A stretch of 64,000 nucleotides of DNA, from NCBI GenBank assembly GCA_017404545.1, contig JAFRCC010000020.1, forward strand, positions 52,638 through 116,637. Direction: 5' to 3'. Shown here piece by piece: positions 28,374-35,330 of the stretch. Each line of letters begins with the position of its first letter. Position 1 is the first letter of the stretch. The position numbers were made by a program, and so were the translations under genes. Below the pieces are notes generated by a model that was not told where the DNA came from, did not search any database, and was given only the letters and a program-made list of their open reading frames with translations. Source of the DNA: Clostridia bacterium (lineage in GTDB: Bacteria; Bacillota; Clostridia; TANB77; CAG-508).

Positions 28374-29252
28374 ATGGATATAAAAAAATTAAAGGTAGAG
28401 CAAAGTAAATATAATATAAAAATTATTAAGGCAATATTTGATAAAATTGAGAATCAAATAAAAACAAGAGTAGGTCCAATTCATATGGCAGTGTCTGAGG
28501 ACAATAAAGAATTTTCTGAAACACAAGAATATAGTAATTTAATTAATACTATTGAGAGAGCTAAAAAAGAAGATTGGATTATGAGTAACAATTCTAAAAC
28601 TTTAATGTATGAAGGCTTAGGAAGTATGGCTGCTGTGACAGATGATAGATCAGATGTAAGCCTATACTTAATTTTAAAAGCACTTAAAACTCACAATAAT
28701 CTCGTATTATTTGTTAATGATAAAGTTCATGAGGTAACAAAGAAATTAATAGAGATTGTTAATAAGATATGCAAGGAAGATTCCTATAGTACATATATTG
28801 ATTATTATGAGTATAAAGATTTTAAAGAAATATATGATTACTCAGATTATTTTGAAACAGTTATATTTGTAAGCAATATAGATAAATATTTTGAATATAC
28901 AGATAAAGTAAAAGATAAGAATATTATCTATAGCTCATATGGAACAATGAGTTTATATTTGGATGACAAGAATCTTAAAGATGAACTACTAAGTATGGAT
29001 GAATATGTATTTAATAATAATATCGATCTTGACTTAATTAAAGAAGTATCTGTTGAAGAAGCGGTAGATAGAATAAATGAAAATATAGATAACTATGCTG
29101 CAGTTATTTTTACAAAAGATACAAAAAGAGCATATTACTTTATTGAAAATGTTAAAGCAAAGCAAGTGTTTGTAAATAGGAATCCAGATAAAGAATATGT
29201 GTTTGAAGTAGATGATAAAGATTTTGTTTACAAAAAAATTATATTTATTTAA
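28374..29252 (+). CDS. Divergent ProA/aldehyde-dehydrogenase-like protein
   Basis: 292 residues. The N-terminal part has no clear match, but residues about 175-270 follow the end of glutamate-5-semialdehyde dehydrogenase: IYSSYGTMSLYLDDKNL, SVEEAVDRINENIDNYAAVIFTKDTKRAYYFIENVKAKQVFVNRNP (compare the ProA wording IITEDYAAAERFL ... AVYVNAS). The nucleophile Cys region and the full-length core are missing, so it is not an active dehydrogenase by motif. A repurposed or decayed ALDH-superfamily domain is my best guess. It follows the SDR gene by 26 bases. Confidence 0.45.
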   Translation: MDIKKLKVEQSKYNIKIIKAIFDKIENQIKTRVGPIHMAVSEDNKEFSETQEYSNLINTIERAKKEDWIMSNNSKTLMYEGLGSMAAVTDDRSDVSLYLILKALKTHNNLVLFVNDKVHEVTKKLIEIVNKICKEDSYSTYIDYYEYKDFKEIYDYSDYFETVIFVSNIDKYFEYTDKVKDKNIIYSSYGTMSLYLDDKNLKDELLSMDEYVFNNNIDLDLIKEVSVEEAVDRINENIDNYAAVIFTKDTKRAYYFIENVKAKQVFVNRNPDKEYVFEVDDKDFVYKKIIFI

Positions 29253-29261
29253 TAAAATAGT

Positions 29262-29292
29262 TGATTATATCAACATAATATGTTAATATAAT
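29262..29292 (+). promoter_or_regulatory. Possible promoter and palindrome before the GC-rich gene
   Basis: GTTGAT-TAT-ATCAAC palindrome (29261-29275) containing a TTGATT -35 box, then TATAAT at 29287-29292 (19-base spacer). Confidence 0.45.
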
Positions 29293-29375
29293 CTTACGGG
29301 CTGAAACATGCCAACATCAAAAGTCCCTTAATCGGGCAATGGCTGCTGAACTGGCGGCCAAGAAAGGATCTAGCC

Positions 29376-29933
29376 ATGAAAGAGCAGATCATCATCAAAA
29401 AGTTGGGCGGTCGTCGTGAGAACATCGCCCTCGTCCGTACCGAGTCTGATATCCCCGAGGTTCTGCGTAAGAGCATCGCTGTCGAGAACGGCAAGCTGAT
29501 CCTCAACTGCTGCACCGAGGGCAAGGAGACCGTTGACTTTGGTCAGTTCATCGCTTGGGAGACCAGCGACAAGACCACCACCGGCTACAACTGCTGGTGC
29601 AAGTCCAATGGTTTCGATACCATCGATATCATCGGCGGCGAGTACTTCGAGCGCACCAAGCCGGTGAAGGCTCAGGTCATCGTCTTCGGTGAGCCGATCC
29701 CGGATTTCATGAAGGGGGCGGCAATCGATATCGGTCCTGCGGGTGAGGTGATCCTCCATGCTGAGTGGGGTGACCAGACGGCGCAGCCGGGCAGCAACTA
29801 CATGTTCCTCGCATACGAGGATGGTACGTTCGCACTGCTCGACCTCGACTCGGAGTCTGCTAAGCAGTACTTCATCTGCGACGAGGATGGCAACATCACG
29901 GAGCAGAAGCTGGTTGACTGGATCAGCGAGTAA
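29376..29933 (+). CDS. GC-rich hypothetical protein, foreign gene
   Basis: 185 residues, no signal peptide. The gene uses C- and G-ending codons (ATC, CTC, GAG, AAG) throughout and is around 55 % GC, in sharp contrast with its neighbours at about 30 %. It contains no domain I recognise; the sequence is acidic and beta-rich with late EDGTFALLDLDSE. A Shine-Dalgarno AAAGGA lies 7 bases before the ATG. It is a complete single-gene unit with an AT-rich promoter region on the left and a GC-rich terminator on the right, from about 29297 to 30033. It was probably acquired by horizontal transfer from a GC-richer gut bacterium. Also reported as a finding. Confidence 0.75.
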   Translation: MKEQIIIKKLGGRRENIALVRTESDIPEVLRKSIAVENGKLILNCCTEGKETVDFGQFIAWETSDKTTTGYNCWCKSNGFDTIDIIGGEYFERTKPVKAQVIVFGEPIPDFMKGAAIDIGPAGEVILHAEWGDQTAQPGSNYMFLAYEDGTFALLDLDSESAKQYFICDEDGNITEQKLVDWISE

Positions 29934-29995
29934 AATCCAGTTATGGCAATCCAAAATCCTATCAATGAGGTCTCATTAGCCAACTTGTTAGGTGG

Positions 29996-30033
29996 CCCCC
30001 TTCGATTCATTTCGGAGGGGGTCTTCATTTTTT
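29996..30033 (+). terminator. GC-rich intrinsic terminator of the foreign gene
   Basis: CCCCCTTCG, loop, CGGAGGGGG, then TCTTCATTTTTTAT. The composition differs from all other terminators here. Confidence 0.85.
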
Positions 30034-30109
30034 ATATGAATAAAATTGTAGATAAATAATTAAAAATATGATATAAGGTAAGAGCAATATTTTATGGAGG
30101 ATAAATTAT

Positions 30110-30466
30110 ATGAGTACATTATTTATTGAATATCCAAAGTGCTCTACTTGTCAAAAAGCAAAAAAGTGGCTTGAGGATAATAAAGTATCTTTTGAGGATA
30201 GACATATTGTTGAAAATAATCCAAGTGAAAATGAATTAAAAGACTGGATTAAGAGGAGTAATTTAGATATAAAGAAATGGTTTAATACAACTGGAATGAA
30301 ATATAGAGAGCTTAATCTTAAAGATAAATTAGAAACAATGTCGGATGACGAAAAGATAAAGATTTTAGCATCTGATGGAATGCTTGTTAAAAGACCAGTT
30401 ATTGTAACAGAGAATTGGGCTTGCCCTGGATTTAAGGAAAAAGAATGGAATGAAAATTTAAAATAG
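30110..30466 (+). CDS. ArsC/Spx family thioredoxin-fold protein
   Basis: 118 residues, glutaredoxin/arsenate reductase fold. Cys11 and Cys14 form CSTC in the first turn, followed by SFEDRHIVENNPS and FNTTGMKYRELNLKDKL, and MLVKRPVIVTE in strand 3. This resembles the YfgD/ArsC branch; the redox motif is CxxC as in Spx and YffB-type proteins. Reduction of arsenate is not proven for this branch, and Spx-like action is an alternative. It starts the pair with the phosphatase gene. Confidence 0.85.
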   Translation: MSTLFIEYPKCSTCQKAKKWLEDNKVSFEDRHIVENNPSENELKDWIKRSNLDIKKWFNTTGMKYRELNLKDKLETMSDDEKIKILASDGMLVKRPVIVTENWACPGFKEKEWNENLK

Positions 30467-30474
30467 GAGAGACA

Positions 30475-30933
30475 ATGGATAAAATAAAGGTTTTATTTGT
30501 ATGCTATGGTAATATATGCAGATCTCCAATGGCTGAATTCATATTTAAAGATATGGTAGAAAAGGAAGGTATTTCTGATAGATTTTATATTGAATCAGCT
30601 GCAACGAGTAGAGAGGAGATAGGAAATCCAGTATATTACGCAGCAAAGGAGAAGCTTAATGAAGCTGGAATAGACTGCTCAGGAAAAGTAGCAAGACAAA
30701 TTGATAAAGAGGACTATGATAGATTTGATTATATAATTGGAATGGAACTATCTAATATCAGAGCTATGATGAAAGTATTTGGTGATGATAAAGATGGTAA
30801 AATTCACAGACTACGAGATTTTACATTTGATTCTGGAGATATAGAAGATCCTTGGTATACAAGAAATTTTGATAAGGTATATGAACAGATAAAAAATGGA
30901 TGTATTGCTTTGATGGAATCTATTTTTAAATAG
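30475..30933 (+). CDS. Low-molecular-weight protein-tyrosine phosphatase
   Basis: 152 residues. The P-loop CYGNICRS gives nucleophile Cys10 and Arg16, and IEDPWYTRNF contains the general acid Asp125. It removes phosphate from phosphotyrosine; in bacteria it is often paired with capsule kinases, but none is seen here. It starts 8 bases after the ArsC-like gene. Wzb/YwlE-type subdivision cannot be decided (YwlE acts on phosphoarginine). Confidence 0.9.
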   Translation: MDKIKVLFVCYGNICRSPMAEFIFKDMVEKEGISDRFYIESAATSREEIGNPVYYAAKEKLNEAGIDCSGKVARQIDKEDYDRFDYIIGMELSNIRAMMKVFGDDKDGKIHRLRDFTFDSGDIEDPWYTRNFDKVYEQIKNGCIALMESIFK

Positions 30934-30944
30934 TTAATTTTTAA

Positions 30945-30973
30945 TTGACAAATATTGTAAACTATGATAGAAT
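30945..30973 (+). promoter_or_regulatory. Promoter of the L21/L27 operon
   Basis: TTGACA, 17 bases, TAGAAT, upstream of the L21 leader. Confidence 0.85.
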
Positions 30974-30979
30974 ATGAAA

Positions 30980-31065
30980 TCGTAAGCCGCCTAGGTCGGG
31001 TTCATAAAGGCTAATTAAGTTTAGCTACCTAGTATTTTATGCTTAGCGAGTATACAAAAAAGAGG
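30980..31065 (+). ncRNA. Ribosomal protein L21 leader
   Basis: Transcribed leader between the promoter and rplU. It holds GCCGCCTAGGTCGGGTT and, further on, AGCTACCTAGT, the paired conserved blocks of the L21 leader of Firmicutes, to which L21 probably binds to control its own operon. Confidence 0.7.
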
Positions 31066-31077
31066 AGGTGTACTTAA

Positions 31078-31392
31078 ATGTACGCAGTAATTGAAACATG
31101 TGGAAAGCAATACAAAGTTGCTGAAGGTGATGTAGTATTCTTCGAAAAATTAAATTCAGAAGCTGGTGACAAAGTTAAATTTGATAACGTTGTTTTAGTA
31201 TCTGATGACAAGAAAATCGAAGTTGGTGCTCCATACGTAAAAGGTGTTTCTGTAGAAGGAACAGTAGTTGCTAATGGTAAAGCTAAAAAAGTTTTAGTAT
31301 ACAAATATAAAGCAAAGAAAAACTACAGAAGAACACAAGGACACAGACAACCATATACAAAGGTTGAAATTAATAGTATAAAAATGGCTTAA
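31078..31392 (+). CDS. rplU: 50S ribosomal protein L21
   Basis: 104 residues. [22 protein letters not shown]-like VVLVSDD, and the basic tail [22 protein letters not shown] are conserved. AGGAGG is 6 bases ahead of the ATG. It binds 23S rRNA near the base of the large subunit. The next gene, rpmA, follows after 41 bases; the ysxB (Prp protease) gene normally between them in Firmicutes is absent. Confidence 0.98.
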   Translation: MYAVIETCGKQYKVAEGDVVFFEKLNSEAGDKVKFDNVVLVSDDKKIEVGAPYVKGVSVEGTVVANGKAKKVLVYKYKAKKNYRRTQGHRQPYTKVEINSIKMA

Positions 31393-31433
31393 TGCTGTAG
31401 AATAAAAATCATAATAAAGGAAGGTGAAAAATA

Positions 31434-31700
31434 ATGGCACATCATAAAGGGCAAGGTAGTACCAAGAACGGTAGAGACAGTGAGTCAAAGCGTTTAGGAC
31501 TAAAAAGAGCTGACGGACAAATCGTTCCAGCAGGAAATATCTTAGTTAGACAAAGAGGAACTAAAGTTCACCCAGGAACTAATGTTGGAATCGGTAGTGA
31601 TGATACATTATATGCAAAAGTAACTGGAAGAGTAAAATTTGAAAGACTAGGAAAAGACAAGAAGAAAGTAAGTGTTTATCCAGTTGAGGAAAATGCATAA
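31434..31700 (+). CDS. rpmA: 50S ribosomal protein L27 (no cleavable N-terminal extension)
   Basis: 88 residues. Begins [20 protein letters not shown], so the conserved N-terminal sequence that reaches the peptidyl-transferase centre starts almost at once, as in Escherichia coli. Most Firmicutes have a 9-residue extension (LRLDLQFFA type) removed by the Prp protease; both that extension and the Prp gene are missing here. The rest is standard ([16 protein letters not shown]). A long terminator hairpin follows directly. Confidence 0.98.
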   Translation: MAHHKGQGSTKNGRDSESKRLGLKRADGQIVPAGNILVRQRGTKVHPGTNVGIGSDDTLYAKVTGRVKFERLGKDKKKVSVYPVEENA

Positions 31701-31750
31701 ATTATATAAAGAAAAACGTTAGAATTGTCTAACGTTTCTTTTTATATAAT
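31701..31750. terminator. Long symmetrical terminator after rpmA
   Basis: Arms of 23 bases (31701-31723 and 31728-31750) match with two mismatches around ATTG, with the CGTTAGA / TCTAACG core and flanking T/A runs, so it could act in both directions. Confidence 0.85.
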
Positions 31751-31778
31751 ATTTAATAAATAAGAGGGGAGAATAAAA

Positions 31779-32471
31779 ATGACTGAAAGTATTTTTTATA
31801 CGACGTTATTCGTATCATTTGCAATGGTAGGAGTTGTTTATTTAATACAATACATAATGGTTTCACTTGGATATATGAGTTGCATGAAGAAGGCAGGAGA
31901 AAAAGCATGGAAGGCATGGGTTCCATTTTATAACGATTTTACAATGTATAAGATTGTGGGATTAAAAAGCTTCTTAATAGTGTTTAAAATTTTATCAGCA
32001 ATAATTACTATAATATATCTAGGCTTATATGTTGGTTTGTTTTTTACAATGTATAATGATTTAGATGATTATATTGATTCAAATTCTTATTATAACTATA
32101 GTACAAACAAATACACAGAATCAAATTCAACAAATAGGTATCAGTCGAACACAACCAAAAGAAGGACTGTTGAGGACATAATAGATACAAGTTATGCAGA
32201 TGATGCTGCAATACTAAAAGATGATTCAAATATTGATTTAGACGAGTATATGGATAAAACAATAGGAATGATATTAGTTGCCTTATTGGAAATGCTTTTT
32301 GGTATTGGTGTTTTTGTTGTGAATATTTTCTTTGCAATAAAAATATCAAAGGCATATGGTTTAGGTGGCGGCTACATTGCTGGAATGATATTAGTACCAC
32401 AAATATTTATACTAATAATCGGCTTTGGAAAGTCAGAGTATAAAGGTAGTTATAATCCTAATTTAGTGTAA
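31779..32471 (+). CDS. Membrane protein with DUF5684-like domain
   Basis: 230 residues. Membrane helices at about 9-30, 60-88 and 165-190, and a last hydrophobic helix near the end. The motif CMKKAGEKAWKAWVPFYNDF after the first helix, with a conserved Cys and Trp pair, and AIKISKAYGLGGGYIAGMILVPQIF toward the end are typical of the DUF5684 group. The loop at 95-150 is a low-complexity Ser/Asn/Tyr stretch. The role of the family is unknown. No close partner gene. Confidence 0.7.
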   Translation: MTESIFYTTLFVSFAMVGVVYLIQYIMVSLGYMSCMKKAGEKAWKAWVPFYNDFTMYKIVGLKSFLIVFKILSAIITIIYLGLYVGLFFTMYNDLDDYIDSNSYYNYSTNKYTESNSTNRYQSNTTKRRTVEDIIDTSYADDAAILKDDSNIDLDEYMDKTIGMILVALLEMLFGIGVFVVNIFFAIKISKAYGLGGGYIAGMILVPQIFILIIGFGKSEYKGSYNPNLV

Positions 32472-32563
32472 AATGTATAATGCAAAAGATTGTCAATTAT
32501 AGTAAACGAGAAAAAGATGAGAAAATAAAAAGAATTTCCTAATAATATAAAAGATGATAAAAA

Positions 32564-32595
32564 TAAAAAAGCTTCCAAATTATGGAAGCTTTTTC
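32564..32595 (+). terminator. Intrinsic terminator
   Basis: AAAAAAGCTTCCA, loop, TGGAAGCTTTTTC. Confidence 0.85.
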
Positions 32596-32767
32596 TGTCT
32601 CAAAAATATTACAAAGATATTACAAAAAATTACATTTGAATTACACATCATACAAAATATTGAAAATTCTTGTGAGCTAGTATATATTGAAATTAATATA
32701 GATATTAGAGGTGTGAATACAAATAAAAAAGAGAATTCTATAAACAATATTATACAAGGAGGATAGT

Positions 32768-34957
32768 ATGGACGATACAAATAATGAGATAATTAAAGGA
32801 AATGAGGAAAATTTGCATACTAGTGTAAACGAAAGCACAGAGCGTACACAACCAGAAGGAAAAGTTGAACTTGAAAAGGAACTAGCGGAAAAACAAAAAA
32901 TGATAAATTCTATAATTGAAAGCAACTCAGACGATATAAAGTATAAGATTCTTGCAACAATTTTAACTGAAAAAGGGATTGCATACGATAGTAATATAAC
33001 CTCGTATAATGCTTTAAAAAAGTATGCAAAAGAGAATTTATCAAAAGAAGATTATAAGAATGTAATTTCTGAAGAAGAAGAATCGCGAAAAGAAGTTGCA
33101 GATTTCGCAAAAGAGCTAGAAGCGGGAGGTCCTTATTCTGTTGATAGATTTGTTAGGGGTTTAAAAACAAACTTTTTAAGGCCAGCCGCACAAAATGCAC
33201 TAATGTTAATTATTTCAAGAGCATTATTTGATGCAGCACTATTTTTACCTACACCGGTTAATGCTATTTTAGGTGTAGCATCACTTGGAACAACAATTTT
33301 AAGGGGTCCAGCAAAATTACTTGCCGAAAAGAAAAAGAAGCAAGCCGAAATGTATGATGCGATACTAGAAGATATAGAAACTAAAAGAGATGAAGACGGC
33401 TTAACAACGGAAAAAAGATTTTCTCAACATGAAATAGATACTATAAATGAATTTTTTAGAAAAAAAGAAATGAAAAAAGATATATTCCATTTAAATAAAA
33501 TAGACGAATACAAGGATATAGAATTTGAATCATATAGAGAGATGAAGGCAAAAATAGCGTTACTAAAGAACAAGGATAAGTATGAGCTAATAAAAGAATT
33601 AAACAAGCTTAGTGAAACGGAAGATAGAATTGCTAAACAAATATCAAAACAAGATAAACTAAGAAAAGTGAAAACTGCAGGTAAGGTTGTTGGAAATATT
33701 GGTTTAGGTCTTGGTGTTGGAGTTTTAATGTCAAACATTGACAAAGAGATACAACCACTAATAAAATTACCTATTCCAAAACGAATTGTAAGAAAAATAT
33801 TTCAAAATAGAACATATTATGAGTCGAATGAATTCATAAAGAGCTTTGCAGATGCGATTGGGTTTAAATCAGCAATTGGTTTTTCTGTTGTGAAAAATGC
33901 AATTTTAGGTTCAATAAAGGCCTTTTCTCAAAGCAGAGAATCTAAAAAAAGAGCTGAACAAGACGCAAATGCTGAGCTAACAATTAACCAAAAATTAGTA
34001 TTTGAAATTGTAAAACACGATGCTTTACATAAACACCCAGAGAGTGTTGATGAAATAAATGAATTAGCTACTTTAGGAGAATTGAAGAATTATTTAAATA
34101 ATTTACCAACTAATGAGAAGAAAGATAGCGTGAAGCTTCTAGATAACCTAATAGGAGAAATTGAGAAGAGGGATGCAAAAGATGTTATTAAAGATCTTGG
34201 TAATACTTTAGGAAATTCTGTATTACTAGCTGGAAACAGTATATTATTATATGAAATAATTTTGGCTCTTCATCATGGACTTCATCTTACACCAATTGCA
34301 AAGCCAAAGCCAGAGCAAGATCCTGAACCAGAGCCAGAGCCTGTACCTGTTACTGCTAAAGAACGTGAACCAAATTCTGTGCCAGCTCCGGAGTCAGATC
34401 CAGTTACAGTACATGTACCAGAGCATGAGCAAAATCCAAGCATGGTTCCGGAGAATATTCCAGAGCCAGTAACTTCTCCAGCATTAGATTCAATTCCAGC
34501 TCATAGCCATGCAAGAGCGGCAAACTCTCATGTAGGTGATGGAGCAACAAATGGTCGTATGGGCCTAGTGGATATGCCTTATAAGGCTGTTGGTGAAGGG
34601 GCAGAAAAAGTTTATGTTGAAGCTGACCTAGCCGGTGCGCAATCTAAATTAGAAGCGTATGCAAGAACTCAAAATGGAAAGCAAGTTATAGACACAGGAG
34701 AAGTAATGAAAAAAGTTGAAGAGGTTAAAAAAGAAGTGTCAGAGCAAGTTGGCCAAAAAGTAGAAATAAAAGATGTTCAAGTTGTTGAAAAGGGGGTAGA
34801 TACGGAAGATCTTAAAGATGCTGCCTTGGTAACTGGGGCAACAGTTGGTGGAGCAATAGTTGCTTCATTGGTTGTAAAAGGAATACTTGTAGCTGTAACT
34901 ATAGCTGCTCCAGAAGCTGCTCCAATAACTGGTCCAATGATTGTGGCACCAATATAA
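32768..34957 (+). CDS. Large hypothetical protein with Pro/Glu repeat spacer
   Basis: 729 residues. AAGGAGG is 5 bases ahead of ATG 32768. No signal peptide. Residues about 125-175 hold hydrophobic stretches (ALMLIISRALFDAALFLPTPVNAIL), followed by a helical charged region (about 190-300) and further weak hydrophobic segments at about 305-320 and 475-500. Then comes a Pro/Glu-rich spacer (PKPEQDPEPEPEPVP) to about 610, and a C-terminal region with VGQKVEIKDVQ and a last hydrophobic stretch TVGGAIVASLVVKGILVAV. A membrane-associated, extended protein is suggested. I do not recognise a family; it stands alone. Confidence 0.55.
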   Translation: MDDTNNEIIKGNEENLHTSVNESTERTQPEGKVELEKELAEKQKMINSIIESNSDDIKYKILATILTEKGIAYDSNITSYNALKKYAKENLSKEDYKNVISEEEESRKEVADFAKELEAGGPYSVDRFVRGLKTNFLRPAAQNALMLIISRALFDAALFLPTPVNAILGVASLGTTILRGPAKLLAEKKKKQAEMYDAILEDIETKRDEDGLTTEKRFSQHEIDTINEFFRKKEMKKDIFHLNKIDEYKDIEFESYREMKAKIALLKNKDKYELIKELNKLSETEDRIAKQISKQDKLRKVKTAGKVVGNIGLGLGVGVLMSNIDKEIQPLIKLPIPKRIVRKIFQNRTYYESNEFIKSFADAIGFKSAIGFSVVKNAILGSIKAFSQSRESKKRAEQDANAELTINQKLVFEIVKHDALHKHPESVDEINELATLGELKNYLNNLPTNEKKDSVKLLDNLIGEIEKRDAKDVIKDLGNTLGNSVLLAGNSILLYEIILALHHGLHLTPIAKPKPEQDPEPEPEPVPVTAKEREPNSVPAPESDPVTVHVPEHEQNPSMVPENIPEPVTSPALDSIPAHSHARAANSHVGDGATNGRMGLVDMPYKAVGEGAEKVYVEADLAGAQSKLEAYARTQNGKQVIDTGEVMKKVEEVKKEVSEQVGQKVEIKDVQVVEKGVDTEDLKDAALVTGATVGGAIVASLVVKGILVAVTIAAPEAAPITGPMIVAPI

Positions 34958-34977
34958 TAATTTTTTATAATAAGGTA

Positions 34978-35006
34978 TTGAAAATAAAATAAATTCATAG
35001 TATAAT
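34978..35006 (+). promoter_or_regulatory. Promoter of the Mn riboswitch unit
   Basis: TTGAAA, 17 bases, TATAAT, 12 bases before the riboswitch. Confidence 0.8.
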
Positions 35007-35017
35007 ACAGAAAATAT

Positions 35018-35140
35018 GAAAGGGAGTAGCTTATAAACTATTAACCAACAATCGCGATTTAAATCTGGTTAGTAACCTTTATGGTAAGCAAGACTTTTAA
35101 AGAAGAGGTGGTAACATGTAATTCTTTAAAGGTCTTTTTT
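35018..35140 (+). promoter_or_regulatory. yybP-ykoY manganese riboswitch with terminator
   Basis: Aptamer marks: GGGAGTAGCTT at the 5' side and CCTTTATGGTAAGCAAGACTT at the 3' side (35076-35096). GACTTTTAAAGAA (35092-35104) pairs with TTCTTTAAAGGTC (35122-35134) and is followed by TTTTTT, forming the terminator. Mn2+ binding is expected to prevent termination. The 3' end of the aptamer overlaps the left arm of the terminator, as needed for the switch. Confidence 0.8.
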
Positions 35141-35330
35141 GTTGCTATTTATTGCAAAATTTACAATTTTTTTTTCTACTCATTATCAAAAAGCAATTAT
35201 TAAAAATATAAAAAATAGTTGTCTTTAATCTAATTTAAATATAAAATACAGATATAAATTTGAAAATGTAATTTTGTAATACAACAAACGACAAAAGAGA
35301 CAAATGAAAATAATTTAGGAGGAGAATTTT

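Noticed and set aside
29370..29954. Long minus-strand frame (194 residues) over the GC-rich gene
   Set aside because: It is a shadow: GC-rich codon bias on the + strand leaves the antisense frame open. The + frame has a ribosome site, natural codons and a terminator.
32554..32766. Small + frame of 70 codons before the Pro/Glu protein
   Set aside because: It begins inside a terminator, has no ribosome site and no coding character.
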